Source of the DNA: CAUZIZ01 sp965219005
GTDB lineage: Bacteria; Acidobacteriota; UBA6911; RPQK01; JAJDTT01
DNA: 64,000 nucleotides
Assembly (NCBI GenBank): GCA_965219005.1
Contig: CBDCMS010000004.1
Span: 3,286,001-3,350,000, forward strand
Direction of reading: 5' to 3'
Shown here: positions 35,342 through 44,127 of the stretch, in pieces
How positions within the stretch are numbered: position 1 is the stretch's first letter
Layout: each line of letters starts with the position of its first letter
Notes under the pieces: model-generated
Databases searched by the model: none
Told to the model about the DNA's origin: nothing
The model's input: only the letters and a program-made list of their open reading frames with translations
Made by a program: the position numbers and the translations under genes

Positions 35342-36670
35342 ATGAAGGAAGGCACCTCGGACGACTATCCGGTCAAGCTTCTGACCTTGGATCCCGGACA
35401 CTTTCACGCGGCGCTCCTGCAGAAAGTGATGTACCCCCAGGTTTCGCCCGTTGTCCACGTCTACGCTCCTGGAGGGGCTGAGGTTGACGACCACCTGGAG
35501 AAGATTGAAGGGTTCAACACCCGAACCGAGAACCCAACCCAGTGGCAACAACAGATCCACACCGGTCCTGACTTTCTGAAGAAGATGCTCTCTGACGGAA
35601 AGGGCAACGTTGCGGTCGTCGCAGGCAACAATCGCAGGAAAACCCAATACATCAAGTCCCTGGTCGATGCCGGACTCAACGTTCTCTCGGACAAACCGAT
35701 GTGCATCGATCAGACAGCCTGGCAGTTGCTCAAGGGTGCTTTCGAGTCGGCCCGCGACCATGGAGTACTGCTCTACGACATCATGACCGAACGATTGGAA
35801 ATAACCACAATCCTACAGCGGGAACTTGTCAGCACCGAGTCGGTCTTCGGGCGGCTCCAGACTGGATTTCCAGGTGATCCCTCGATCAGCAAGGATAGTG
35901 TCCATCATCTGTTCAAGGAGGTAGCGGGAAAGCCGCTTCAGCGTGCCGCCTGGTACTTCGACGTGGAGCAACAGGGCGAAGGAATCGTCGATGTGGCGAC
36001 GCACCTGGTCGACATCGTCATGTGGATCTGTTTCCCGGAAGAAACCATCGATTACACCACCGACGTGGAGATTTACTCCTCCCGCCATTGGGCTACGCGA
36101 CTGACCCAAGCCGAATTCAGCAAGGTTACGGGACTACCTGACTTCCCAGATTTCCTGGTAGACAGCTTGGACTCCGAGGGTGTCCTGCCCTACTACTGCA
36201 ACGGTGAAATCCAGTACACCCTGAGGGGCGTGCATTCCAGGATTTCAGTCGTCTGGGATTTCGAAGCTCCGGAGGGGTGCGGAGACACCCACTTCTCAGT
36301 GATCAAGGGCTCGAACGCCCACATCCTTATCAAGCAGGGTGAAGAACAGAATTACCAACCTGAGGTGTTCGTGGAACCGGCAGCGGGTGTTGACTCCGAC
36401 GTCCTGGGGCAGCACTTGGAGGCCACGATCGAGCGTCTGTCGAAAACCAGCTATCCTGGACTGGGGCTCGAGCCCGCTCCAAGCGGCTGGCACTTGCTGG
36501 TCCCGGACCTCTATCGGGTAGGTCACGAAGCCCACTTCGGAGAAGTGACAAAGAAGTTTCTGGGCTTCCTGGATCAGGGAGGACTGCCCGAATGGGAGAT
36601 CCCCAATATGATCGCCAAGTACTTCACCACGACCCGCGCCCTGGAAATCGCCAGGAAGGCTGATGCCTAA
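35342..36670 (+). CDS. Gfo/Idh/MocA-type oxidoreductase with putative oxidoreductase C-terminal domain
   Basis: A 442-residue protein distantly related to the Gfo/Idh/MocA dehydrogenases. It opens with YPVKLLTLDPGHFHAALLQ in place of the usual GxGxxG, then has VAVVAGNNRRKTQYIKSLVD (near 96) and NVLSDKPMC (near 120), the counterpart of the CEKP motif with the conserved Lys. GEGIVDVATHLVDIVMWICF (near 217) holds the His/Asp region. The C-terminal half matches the separate 'putative oxidoreductase C-terminal' domain of these larger proteins. The ATG at 35342 is chosen by the N-terminal match; in-frame ATGs at 35285 and 35324 lie upstream. Substrate unknown. Confidence 0.7.
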   Translation: MKEGTSDDYPVKLLTLDPGHFHAALLQKVMYPQVSPVVHVYAPGGAEVDDHLEKIEGFNTRTENPTQWQQQIHTGPDFLKKMLSDGKGNVAVVAGNNRRKTQYIKSLVDAGLNVLSDKPMCIDQTAWQLLKGAFESARDHGVLLYDIMTERLEITTILQRELVSTESVFGRLQTGFPGDPSISKDSVHHLFKEVAGKPLQRAAWYFDVEQQGEGIVDVATHLVDIVMWICFPEETIDYTTDVEIYSSRHWATRLTQAEFSKVTGLPDFPDFLVDSLDSEGVLPYYCNGEIQYTLRGVHSRISVVWDFEAPEGCGDTHFSVIKGSNAHILIKQGEEQNYQPEVFVEPAAGVDSDVLGQHLEATIERLSKTSYPGLGLEPAPSGWHLLVPDLYRVGHEAHFGEVTKKFLGFLDQGGLPEWEIPNMIAKYFTTTRALEIARKADA

Positions 36671-36683
36671 GGCCTCCCTTCCA

Positions 36684-36730
36684 TAAATACGATGATGTGG
36701 CGATCGCGACGGTGTCGAGGGCGCAAAACC
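36684..36730 (-). repeat. MITE relic
   Basis: TAAATACG followed by TGTGGCGATCGCGACGGTGT and CGAGGGC reads, on the opposite strand, as the right end of the MITE at 21987-22258. The terminal GTACACTGG is missing and the left part is gone, so this is a truncated copy. It lies just after the oxidoreductase gene. Confidence 0.6.
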
Positions 36731-36764
36731 TCAAGGAGAGTTGTCCCTGATCTGGTGTTCTACT

Positions 36765-38519
36765 TCATTTCTTGTTGCTCTTGGCTATCAGGTAGACCAC
36801 AACCGCAACGATCGCGACCACCAACACCGTCCCCAGGTTCGCGATGCCTTTCTCCGAGGACCAGACGATCGCATAGCCGATGGATCCGGGCAGAAGGGCA
36901 TAGTAGCTGAAAGGGATGAGTGTTTTACGAATAACCGCACCCTCTCTTCCCAGCAACCCCACGACCGCCGAGGCCGCCACCACGTTGTGGACGCAGATCA
37001 TGTTGCCCGCAGCGCCCCCCACCGCTTGAAGGGCGACGATCCAGGTCGGGTCTACGCCGATCCTCTGTCCCACCCCGAACTGAAAAAGAGAAAACATCAT
37101 ATTGCTGACCGTGTTGCTCCCCGCTACGAAGGCACCGAGCCCCCCGATGAAGGGAGCGAAAATGGGCCAAGCTTCACCCACCAGGGCGGCCACACCGTCA
37201 GCCAGAACGATCGGCATTTTTTCAAATCCCGCACCGCCGTTGCCGCTATTGATGAAGACCTGAACCATCGGAACCGTGAAGACCAGGGCCGTCGAAGCCG
37301 CAATCAAGGTTCTGAGCGAGCGTCGCCAGGCTCGAGCATAGGAAGGCCAATCCATCCGGTGCAGGCAAAAGGTCAGAAGCGAAACGAACACAAAAATCGA
37401 GCCTGGAAGGTACAGGGGCCGCACGGCGGCTGAGATCTCCGTTCCAAACAGGTTCGGAAGCGAGATGGTCCAAGCATTGACGAGATCGTAGAAGGGCAGA
37501 TCGCGCAGGCGGGTCAGAACCAGCAGGAGAGCTACGAGGAGGTAGGGAGCCCAGGCGGCAGCCATTCCCATCTTCCTACTCCCTTCCCTGTCCTCGGGGA
37601 GTTTGAAATCGCCGGTCCAGTCACTGTCCCATCGATCCGAACTCTCGAAATCCCAGTGCTTCTCCGGGGCAGGTACCAGGAAACCTCTCTTGGCAGCGGT
37701 CCCAACCAGCACCAACCCTATGAGCCCACCGAAAAGAGCGGGAAATTCGGGTCCCAGAAGGTAGGCCACAGTTAGATACGGAAGCGTCATCGCGAAGGCC
37801 GCGAAAAGAGCAAACTTCCAGACTTGGAGTCCTTCCCGAAAAGAGCGGTTCCGGCCGAAAAAGCGGGTCATCAAAGCCACAACGAAAAGCGGCACGAAGG
37901 TACCCGTCAAAGCGTGAAGCAAGGCAACCTTCGTGCCGATCATTGCAAGAAACTGGTGCCAATCGGCATATCCCCCTGCCAAGGCGAAGCCGACGATCCC
38001 TTGATCCGCCGATAGTCCGGTACTGACGCCTACCAGAATCGGTGTACCCACCGCACCAAAGGAAACTGGAGTGCTTTGGATAATCATCCCAGACATCACG
38101 GCGGCCATCGCGGGGAACCCTAAAGCTACCAAGAGAGGGACCGCTACCGCAGCCGGAGTTCCGAATCCGGCAGCGCCTTCTATGAAGGAACCAAACAGCC
38201 AGGCGATGATGATCACCTGGATCCTGCGGTCCGGAGTGATGTTGGTAAAAGCCTCTCTAATGGTCCTGATCGCCGAGCTCTCTTCCAACGTATTCAGCAG
38301 CAGAATGGCGCCGAAGACAATGTAGAGAAGTGACGCCGCCACAATCAGACCGTTGGCAGACGCTGCCGCGACCTGGGCCGGCGAGACCTGCCACACAAAG
38401 AGCGCCAAGATCGCTGCCACGGCGTATGAGATCGGCATGGCCCTACTGGCTGGCCAGCGCAAGATGACCAGAAACAAGGCCACTGCCACGATCGGCATCA
38501 AAGAAAGGAGGGCTAGCAC
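36765..38519 (-). CDS. L-lactate permease (LctP/LldP family)
   Basis: The start is the GTG at 38519, six bases after AGGAG, giving 584 residues beginning VLALLSLMPIVAVALFLVIL, as in the family; longer frames start inside a repeat. It is a polytopic membrane protein with about 12 to 14 spans. The hallmark EGAAGFGTPAAVAVPLLVAL lies near 118, and the C-terminal NTVSNMMFSLFQFGVG near 470. Family members import L- or D-lactate and glycolate with protons. Its position upstream (by transcription) of nothing in its operon but downstream of malate synthase on the same strand fits two-carbon/lactate use. The gene symbol is left open because substrate is not shown. Confidence 0.85.
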   Translation of the reverse strand: MLALLSLMPIVAVALFLVILRWPASRAMPISYAVAAILALFVWQVSPAQVAAASANGLIVAASLLYIVFGAILLLNTLEESSAIRTIREAFTNITPDRRIQVIIIAWLFGSFIEGAAGFGTPAAVAVPLLVALGFPAMAAVMSGMIIQSTPVSFGAVGTPILVGVSTGLSADQGIVGFALAGGYADWHQFLAMIGTKVALLHALTGTFVPLFVVALMTRFFGRNRSFREGLQVWKFALFAAFAMTLPYLTVAYLLGPEFPALFGGLIGLVLVGTAAKRGFLVPAPEKHWDFESSDRWDSDWTGDFKLPEDREGSRKMGMAAAWAPYLLVALLLVLTRLRDLPFYDLVNAWTISLPNLFGTEISAAVRPLYLPGSIFVFVSLLTFCLHRMDWPSYARAWRRSLRTLIAASTALVFTVPMVQVFINSGNGGAGFEKMPIVLADGVAALVGEAWPIFAPFIGGLGAFVAGSNTVSNMMFSLFQFGVGQRIGVDPTWIVALQAVGGAAGNMICVHNVVAASAVVGLLGREGAVIRKTLIPFSYYALLPGSIGYAIVWSSEKGIANLGTVLVVAIVAVVVYLIAKSNKK

Positions 38520-38545
38520 ATCAGACTCCTGGGGAGAAAATTCCA

Positions 38546-38766
38546 AGATACAAGATACAAACAAATCTCAAATTCCAAGCACCAAATCTCGACGACACAA
38601 TTCTCCGGAGTTGGCGCCTCACCCGCAGATCTGGATAAGAGGGTGCGACGAGGATAGAGATCGCACTCACTAGAACCGTCGAGCTCCGCACTGGGCTGGC
38701 GGAGGAAAGCTCCCCCGATCGCTTGTCATTTGGTGCTTGAGATTTGTTTGTATCTTGTATCTTGGG
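38546..38766. repeat. Inverted-repeat element between malate synthase and lactate permease (family D)
   Basis: CCAAGATACAAGATACAAAC followed by AAATCTCAA and AAGCACCAAAT (38546-38587) is the near-exact complement of ATTTGGTGCTTGAGATTTGT followed by TTGTATCTTGTATCTTGG (38728-38766). The 140 nt between show no gene. The right arm ends a few bases before the malate synthase stop, so it may serve as a terminator. The same sequence motif is familiar from many environmental bacterial genomes. Confidence 0.8.
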
Positions 38767-38767
38767 T

Positions 38768-40456
38768 TTAGAAGACGTCATCCTGAGCTGCGATCACGCT
38801 GAGGTCTTTCCGCGTATAGGAGCCCAGACTCCGAAAATCGAACTCGACATAGTTCTTGATCCATTTGAGGGAGATCTTGAAGGCATCCTGGTAACGGCTC
38901 GCCATCTGTGACTGTTCGGCCGAGGCCGCTGCGCCTGATCCAGCCGCCTCCAGGATGCTTCCCAGTTCCTCCTTGAGCAGTCGCTTCACCAGGGGAAAAT
39001 CATGCTGCTGATCGGTTTCTGCATCTCGCGCCGCATGCAGGACCCGCTGTGCGATCTGTGCTACCGAGATGCGGGCTGTCGCCAGATCTTCCATCAGAGC
39101 CGGATGAATGCCCGGTCGACCATAGAGGCTGTCGATTCCCTTGGCCCCTCTCCCCTGCAACCAGCCCTCGAGGTATTCGATGAGGGTACGAGCGTTACGC
39201 CGGGTGCCATCGATCGTGATGGGACCCTGAGGCGCGCGTACCTCGACGGGGTAGTTCTCGGGAAGAAACATCTCTGGGGAGGGCACCCAGCCTGAGGCTC
39301 TCAGCTCCTTGAAGGGATCTGCGGCCGTCTTCATGTGGAAGATGTGTGCAACCCAACCCCGCAAAAACCCCTGTTGCGCCTCCCACTCCTTGTCCGCCCG
39401 AATCGATTCCCCTGCTGCCAGATTGACCTCATTCTCCCTACTGGGCAGAGCGGTTGCCATACCACCAATGGGCACGGCCCCGCGCTTGAGGCAAATCGCG
39501 ACCAGCCGCTTGAAGATGTTGGTCAGAAAATCGGTGGTCTTGATATCCACGCCGAACCTATCCGGCCACACCGAGCCAGGATCGGCCATGACGTATTCTA
39601 GAATGCTCGCCTTGAAATCCCAGCGGGCTGCATTGAGGCCGGCGCCGTAGGGACCCAACGCATGCAGAATCTCCTCCATCTGATAAGCGGCTGGAAGCGA
39701 TTCTATGAGGGCTATGGCTCGAATCGTCGCATTTCGCAGCGCATCCACCTGCTCGCGACTGGCGTCGAAGAAGTCGCGCCAGAAGGCAGCCTCTTCGGCC
39801 GACTCCATTTTGGGCAGATAGAAATAGATACCCTGTCCCCGGTTGGTATGCGATTGGCCAGCGTGGAAGAGCGTAAGCGCCGTCCCTAGAATGCTAGCCG
39901 AAATCGGCTCTCCATCCACGCTCACCGAAGGCTCGTCCAGATGGAGTCCCCGCTCCCGATGCATAAAAAAGGGCAGCTCACCCTCAGCCAGCTTGTACTC
40001 TTTGTTCTTCGCAGCATCGTAGTAGGTCAGTGTCCGATCAACCGCTCCCTTTCGGTTCCAGGCGGCCTGGACGGTGTCCTGGAAGCGATGCCCGGCGGAG
40101 TCCTCGTCATCATCGAGATCTCCCTCGGCGCGCGATCCGTCCGGACCCGGATTGAGTGCGTTGATGAACATGCCCGTGATGGAAGCAGGTCCCGAGATCT
40201 CTATCCCGGGACGCTTGAGATCTTCCGGTACTGTTGGCGCCTTCCAGCTGCCCGTGTTGGCCTCGCTGGAGGGCAAGTGCGCCGGCTTGATTCCTTGATG
40301 TAGAGCCTGCTTCAAGACGACAGCGCGTTTCTCTCTCAGTTCCTGAATCCGCGGACTGAACTGGTCGTGAAGAGAGAGAAGATACTTTACAAACTCCGGC
40401 GTAAAGAGCTCTGCTGCTCCTGAAACGGGTTCAAGCTGCACTCGTTCTGATGTCAT
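38768..40456 (-). CDS. aceB: Malate synthase
   Basis: The 562-residue enzyme condenses glyoxylate with acetyl-CoA to malate in the cytoplasm. It shows DLDDDEDSAGHRFQDTVQAA (near 117), PFFMHRERGLHLDEP (near 162), IALIESLPAAYQMEEILHAL (near 250) with the Mg-binding Glu, and LNAARWDFKASILEYVM with the conserved Trp-Asp, and ends KNYVEFDFRSLGSYTRKDLS. This layout matches the acidobacterial/Deinococcus-type malate synthase. The start codon lies inside the last codons of fpg (26-bp overlap), so the two are cotranscribed. No isocitrate lyase is nearby, so it may instead serve glycolate use. Confidence 0.9.
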   Translation of the reverse strand: MTSERVQLEPVSGAAELFTPEFVKYLLSLHDQFSPRIQELREKRAVVLKQALHQGIKPAHLPSSEANTGSWKAPTVPEDLKRPGIEISGPASITGMFINALNPGPDGSRAEGDLDDDEDSAGHRFQDTVQAAWNRKGAVDRTLTYYDAAKNKEYKLAEGELPFFMHRERGLHLDEPSVSVDGEPISASILGTALTLFHAGQSHTNRGQGIYFYLPKMESAEEAAFWRDFFDASREQVDALRNATIRAIALIESLPAAYQMEEILHALGPYGAGLNAARWDFKASILEYVMADPGSVWPDRFGVDIKTTDFLTNIFKRLVAICLKRGAVPIGGMATALPSRENEVNLAAGESIRADKEWEAQQGFLRGWVAHIFHMKTAADPFKELRASGWVPSPEMFLPENYPVEVRAPQGPITIDGTRRNARTLIEYLEGWLQGRGAKGIDSLYGRPGIHPALMEDLATARISVAQIAQRVLHAARDAETDQQHDFPLVKRLLKEELGSILEAAGSGAAASAEQSQMASRYQDAFKISLKWIKNYVEFDFRSLGSYTRKDLSVIAAQDDVF

Positions 40457-41348
40457 TGAGCTTCTCCTTTTTCCGGCTCCTCGGTTGGCAACTGGGACAG
40501 TAGTGGGTACCCCTCTGACTGATCACCATCTTCTGGATGACGGTACCGCACCGATAGCAGCTCCGTTCATCTCGACCGTAGACACGAAGCCCGTTTTGGT
40601 TCTGACCCGGTTCTCCGTCGCTTCCCACGTAATCGCGCAGTGTGGTTCCGCCATAGAGCATCCCTCGTTCAAGCACTTCCGGAATCGCTCGAAAAAGCGC
40701 TTCCTTTTCGGCCCGCCTCAAGGAGCGCACCGTGCGAGCCGGATGCAGCCCAGCTTCAAATAAGGCCTCGTCCGCATAGATGTTACCGACCCCAGCAACG
40801 AACCCTTGATTCAGAAGCATGGATTTGATCCGTGTCTTTCGGCCCCTTAGCTTCCTCAAAAATTCTTCGAGACGATAGGATGAATCAAGAGGCTCGAGCC
40901 CCAGAGATCCGAATAAATCTGTAAGCGCCTCCTGCTTCTTGGCAAACAAGAACACACGTCCAAACTTGCGGACATCTCGAAAGGTCATCACCTCGCCCGT
41001 CGTGAAACAGACCACAAGGGGGGTATGGCGATCAAGTGCCGCAGCGATATCTGGAGATCGATTCTTTCCCCGCTCCGAAACAGTCCCGGATGCGTCATTA
41101 GGTTTGACGGTCAGCTGGCCGGTCATGCCCAGATGAACAATCCAATACCAGTCGTCCAGCTCAATGACAAGGTACTTGCCACGGCGATCCAGGGCGACGA
41201 CCTTCTGGCCGACTATCTGGCGGCGAAGCCACTGAGGGTCTACCTGAAAGACCCGATTGGCTGCAACTACGGCACCGTCAATGGTTCGCCCCCGAATCCG
41301 CGCCTCGAGTCCTCTACGTACTGTTTCGACCTCAGGGAGCTCAGGCAC
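40431..41348 (-). CDS. mutM: Formamidopyrimidine-DNA glycosylase
   Basis: This base-excision enzyme removes oxidised purines such as 8-oxoguanine. The start must be the GTG at 41348, since the protein then begins MPELPEVETVRRGLE, exposing the N-terminal Pro nucleophile with Glu3 after Met removal; a longer frame from 41366 would block it. Length 305 residues. Lys in RRGKYLVIEL (near 57), the helix-two-turn-helix with LLNQGFVAGVGNIYADEALF (near 165), and the C-terminal zinc finger CYRCG...CPSC (near 265-285) are all present. It overlaps malate synthase by 26 bp. Confidence 0.95.
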   Translation of the reverse strand: MPELPEVETVRRGLEARIRGRTIDGAVVAANRVFQVDPQWLRRQIVGQKVVALDRRGKYLVIELDDWYWIVHLGMTGQLTVKPNDASGTVSERGKNRSPDIAAALDRHTPLVVCFTTGEVMTFRDVRKFGRVFLFAKKQEALTDLFGSLGLEPLDSSYRLEEFLRKLRGRKTRIKSMLLNQGFVAGVGNIYADEALFEAGLHPARTVRSLRRAEKEALFRAIPEVLERGMLYGGTTLRDYVGSDGEPGQNQNGLRVYGRDERSCYRCGTVIQKMVISQRGTHYCPSCQPRSRKKEKLNDIRTSAA

Positions 41349-41427
41349 GGACCCGCCTCGATTCAATCTGGAGCTTCATTTGGAATCTCCCACGTCCAAG
41401 GCACCGATTAATGCGAAAACTAAGGAA

Positions 41428-41692
41428 GTCTGAAGCGCGAGCGAGGGGTTGGGGCTCTGGGAGATCTTGCTGTTATCTGCTCTCTCGCCGAGACCTGGGC
41501 CCTCTCCGGTCAAATGCCCTTTTCGTGACGCATCTCGCAGATTTCCAACCCCTCGCTCGCGCTTCAGGCTTCCATGGCTCGGGAAATTTCTTTCTCGAAT
41601 GGGGCCAGCATCACTGGGGGCGGAATTAAGCTGAAACTTCATTGGCTGACGTAGCTTCGGTCTCCGGGCCGAAGTTTTGTTCTTTCGAGCCT
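41428..41692 (+). repeat. Dispersed two-hairpin repeat (family B), full copy
   Basis: TCTGAAGCGCGAGCGAGGGG (41431-41450) pairs with the later CCAACCCCTCGCTCGCGCTT at 41548-41567. It is followed by CATGGCTCGGGAAATTTCTT, AAGCTGAAACTTC at 41628-41640 and a small hairpin GCTTCGGTCTCCGGGCCGAA at 41654-41673, then TTCTTTCGAGCC. This is the same order, inverted, as at 29422-29609. No gene is present in 41349-41805. Confidence 0.8.
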
Positions 41693-41805
41693 CTGGCTCG
41701 ACCCGCGGCTGCCTGAAGACCACCGCCACGCTCGCAGGCCAAAAACCAGCTGTCATGATAGCGCATACTTGGTACGGTTCAAACGCAACATCAACCCCCG
41801 ACTTC

Positions 41806-42276
41806 TCAAGACGAACCATCGTCAGTTGATGCTATCTCAGGACTCGAGCCCAAGAGGTGTTGTAGAAAGGTCTGGGTGATGGGCGAAAGCTTCAATCTGC
41901 GGTTGACAGCAATGTAGAAGGCTCGCTTCATGGGCTCTACGCCTTCGATGGATAGGGTCCTCAGCAGCCCTCTCTCTAGCTCCGCAAACCGTGAGAAGAG
42001 ACACGACCGTAGGCCAAGGCCTGACTTGAGGCCTTCCTTGATCGCGTTGTTCGAGCCAAGGGACGCCACAACATTGAATCGATCGAGACTGCGCCCGACG
42101 CTCCTCTCGAAGACCATCCGGGTTCCAGAGCCCGGCTCTCGTGCCAAAAACGGCTGAAGGGCCAGCAGATCGAGACTGATCGACATCGGTGCAAGAGTCC
42201 GCCAAACCTCATCTGGAGGCCTTATTCTGACACTGAGACGCGGACGTGCACACCCCCATCCTGTGGCGGTGCCCGA
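41806..42276 (-). pseudogene. LysR-type regulator, C-terminal fragment
   Basis: The frame is open from 42276 to the stop at 41806. From the ATG at 42186 it reads LDLLALQPFLAREPGSGTR then FNVVASLGSNNAIKEGLKSG and ERGLLRTLSIEGVEPMKRAF, the effector-binding (substrate-binding-like) half of a LysR-type transcriptional regulator. The N-terminal helix-turn-helix is missing because the promoter of the cupin gene replaces it. The fragment cannot bind DNA. It is convergent with fpg and divergent from the cupin gene. Confidence 0.7.
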
Positions 42277-42342
42277 CTAAGTCACGATAAGATGGTCGAG
42301 AATGTTTCGAACATCCAGAGAGCAGGCCAGAAAGGAGAGCTG

Positions 42343-42672
42343 ATGCCGTTCATTGACCTTTCAACCATCCCCCCTCAGCAGATTTTCCCCGGCGTCCAGA
42401 TTCGGGCACCCTATGGCCAGAATCTCATGCTGTCGGTCGTCGACTTTGAAGCCGGGTCTGAGGTCCCGCTGCACAGCCACCCCCACGAACAGGCGGGAGT
42501 CCTACTGGAAGGACGCATGGAATTGACCATCGGAGATGAAACCCGGGTCCTGAATCCTGGTGAGTTCTACATCATTCCACCCAACACACCTCACCGTGGT
42601 GCGGGTGTAGGAGGGCCAGCGAGGGCACTGGACGTCTTCAGCCCTATCCGCGAGGACTATGCCAGGTCTTGA
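42343..42672 (+). CDS. Cupin domain protein
   Basis: From the ATG at 42343 (AAGGAG seven bases upstream) the product has 109 residues: a single conserved beta-barrel. Metal-binding His residues appear in PLHSHPHEQAGVLLEGRMEL (near 47) and PPNTPHRG (near 86). The fold can bind a transition metal and either catalyse a simple reaction, such as isomerisation or dioxygenation, or act as a small-molecule binder. The thiolase gene starts 33 nt downstream. Function unknown. Confidence 0.8.
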   Translation: MPFIDLSTIPPQQIFPGVQIRAPYGQNLMLSVVDFEAGSEVPLHSHPHEQAGVLLEGRMELTIGDETRVLNPGEFYIIPPNTPHRGAGVGGPARALDVFSPIREDYARS

Positions 42673-42705
42673 CCGACGAATTGCCTCCCAAGGAAACGTG
42701 AGACT

Positions 42706-43968
42706 ATGAAACCAAGGCGGCAGGTATATTTGATCGGAGGGGCACACAGCGGCTTTATCGGAAAGTTTCATCCCGATTTCATCTGGAAGGGACATCCAGA
42801 CTTCGGTAAACGGACCAATCCCTCTCTGGAAGACCACCTACGGACCGCCGTCCTGAGCGCTTGTGAAGCGACCGGCATAGAACCTTCAGCAGTGCAGAAA
42901 GGATACGTCGGGAACTTCACCGGTGAACTCTTTGCCAAACAGGGGCACCTGGGGGCCATGCTGGCAGGCGTGCATCCGGATCTGAAATACAAACCGTTCT
43001 CAAGAGTGGAGGGCGCCTGCGCGTCGGGAGGCCTGGCGCTTCTCGCTGGGATCGATGCCATTTCCGCGGGCAACGATGTGGTCCTGGTGGCCGGGGTCGA
43101 GATACAGACCACAGTCAACGCGAGGGAAGGGGCCGACTTCCTGGCTCGGGCAGCTCACTACGCCACTCAGCGCGCTTGCGACGCATATACCTTTCCCTGT
43201 CTGTTCGCTCGCCGTACCAAGGCCTATCGGCAGGCCTACGACGTCTCTGAGGAAGACCTCGGCCGCTTGGTGGTGAAGGCCTATGGCAATGCCAACAGAA
43301 ACCCCAACGCCCATATGCGGACAGTTCAGATGACGCTGGAGAGGGCGTCAATCGTTTCCCAGAAGAATCCGCTCTTTCTCGAGAACCGGGACTATCGAGA
43401 CTACCTCAAGTTGAGCGATTGCTCCCAGGTCTCGGATGGAGCATCGGCAGTGGTACTGGTCTCGGAGACAGGGCTGGATCGAATCGGCAAATCCCTTGGC
43501 GACGTGGTGGAGATCGTTTCCTACGGCCACGCGACGGCACCCCTGGACGAAGTACCCGAACCACTGCTTCTGTCCACCGCCGAACGGGCCATCCAGGAAG
43601 CCTTTCAGGACGCCAAGATTGGACCTGAGGACATCGGGGTGGCCGAAGTACACGACTGCTTCAGCGTTACGGAACTACTGCTCTACGAAGCCCTCGGATT
43701 CGCCGAACGAGGCCGGGCCATTGATCTGGTGAGGGAGGGCGTCACCAATCTAGAGGGGAGACTGCCGGTGAACACGGGAGGAGGGCTTATGGCCTTCGGC
43801 CACCCGGTCGGAGCAACGGGCGTGAAACAGGCTCTAGAAATCTTCAAACAGCAGAAGGGTCTGGCAGGCGAGTATCAGATCGGGACTCGACCCAAGTACG
43901 GTACCGCTGCAAACCTGGGTGGAGACGACCGCACTGCAGTCATCACGGTTTACCGCAACCGAAGCTGA
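42706..43968 (+). CDS. Thiolase family protein (SCP2/acetyl-CoA acyltransferase-like)
   Basis: A 420-residue thiolase-fold protein. The nucleophilic Cys105 is in VEGACASGGLALLAGIDAI, and GGLMAFGHPVGATG supplies His366. The usual second Cys motif (CxGxG) is replaced by KYGTAANLGGDDRTAV, as in the sterol-carrier-protein-type thiolases, so the enzyme may act on branched, long or unusual acyl-CoAs rather than as a classical acetoacetyl-CoA thiolase. YRQAYDVSEEDLGRLVVKAY and YSDCSQ-type SDCSQVSDGASAVVL blocks are typical of the subfamily. It probably shares a transcript with the cupin gene. Confidence 0.82.
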   Translation: MKPRRQVYLIGGAHSGFIGKFHPDFIWKGHPDFGKRTNPSLEDHLRTAVLSACEATGIEPSAVQKGYVGNFTGELFAKQGHLGAMLAGVHPDLKYKPFSRVEGACASGGLALLAGIDAISAGNDVVLVAGVEIQTTVNAREGADFLARAAHYATQRACDAYTFPCLFARRTKAYRQAYDVSEEDLGRLVVKAYGNANRNPNAHMRTVQMTLERASIVSQKNPLFLENRDYRDYLKLSDCSQVSDGASAVVLVSETGLDRIGKSLGDVVEIVSYGHATAPLDEVPEPLLLSTAERAIQEAFQDAKIGPEDIGVAEVHDCFSVTELLLYEALGFAERGRAIDLVREGVTNLEGRLPVNTGGGLMAFGHPVGATGVKQALEIFKQQKGLAGEYQIGTRPKYGTAANLGGDDRTAVITVYRNRS

Positions 43969-44100
43969 AACTTGATAAGTGTTGCTTTCACTTCGGCGTT
44001 CGCATGTTCGCTTGTTTCGCGGTTTCTGATTCAGCCTTTTTCCTTGCTGAAGAAGGCAACCGTTGGAAATGTTGAACCGCAGAATATCGAACATTCGGGT
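43963..44100 (+). repeat. Dispersed repeat (family C), second copy
   Basis: AGCTGAAACTTGATAAG leads into GTTCGCATGTTCGC, GCGGTTTCTGATTC and CCGCAGAATATCGAACATTC, in the same order as at 34069-34180. A small hairpin (CCTTTTTCC...GAAGAAGG region near 44035-44055) separates the arms. It lies directly after the thiolase stop and before the convergent holin gene. Confidence 0.55.
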
Positions 44101-44127
44101 CCCCTCAGTGAGTCCGGCTGACCGGAG

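Noticed and set aside
38519..38564. Upstream extension of lactate permease to 38564
   Set aside because: The extra residues lie inside the inverted repeat at 38546 and lack the family start; the GTG at 38519 with AGGAG fits.
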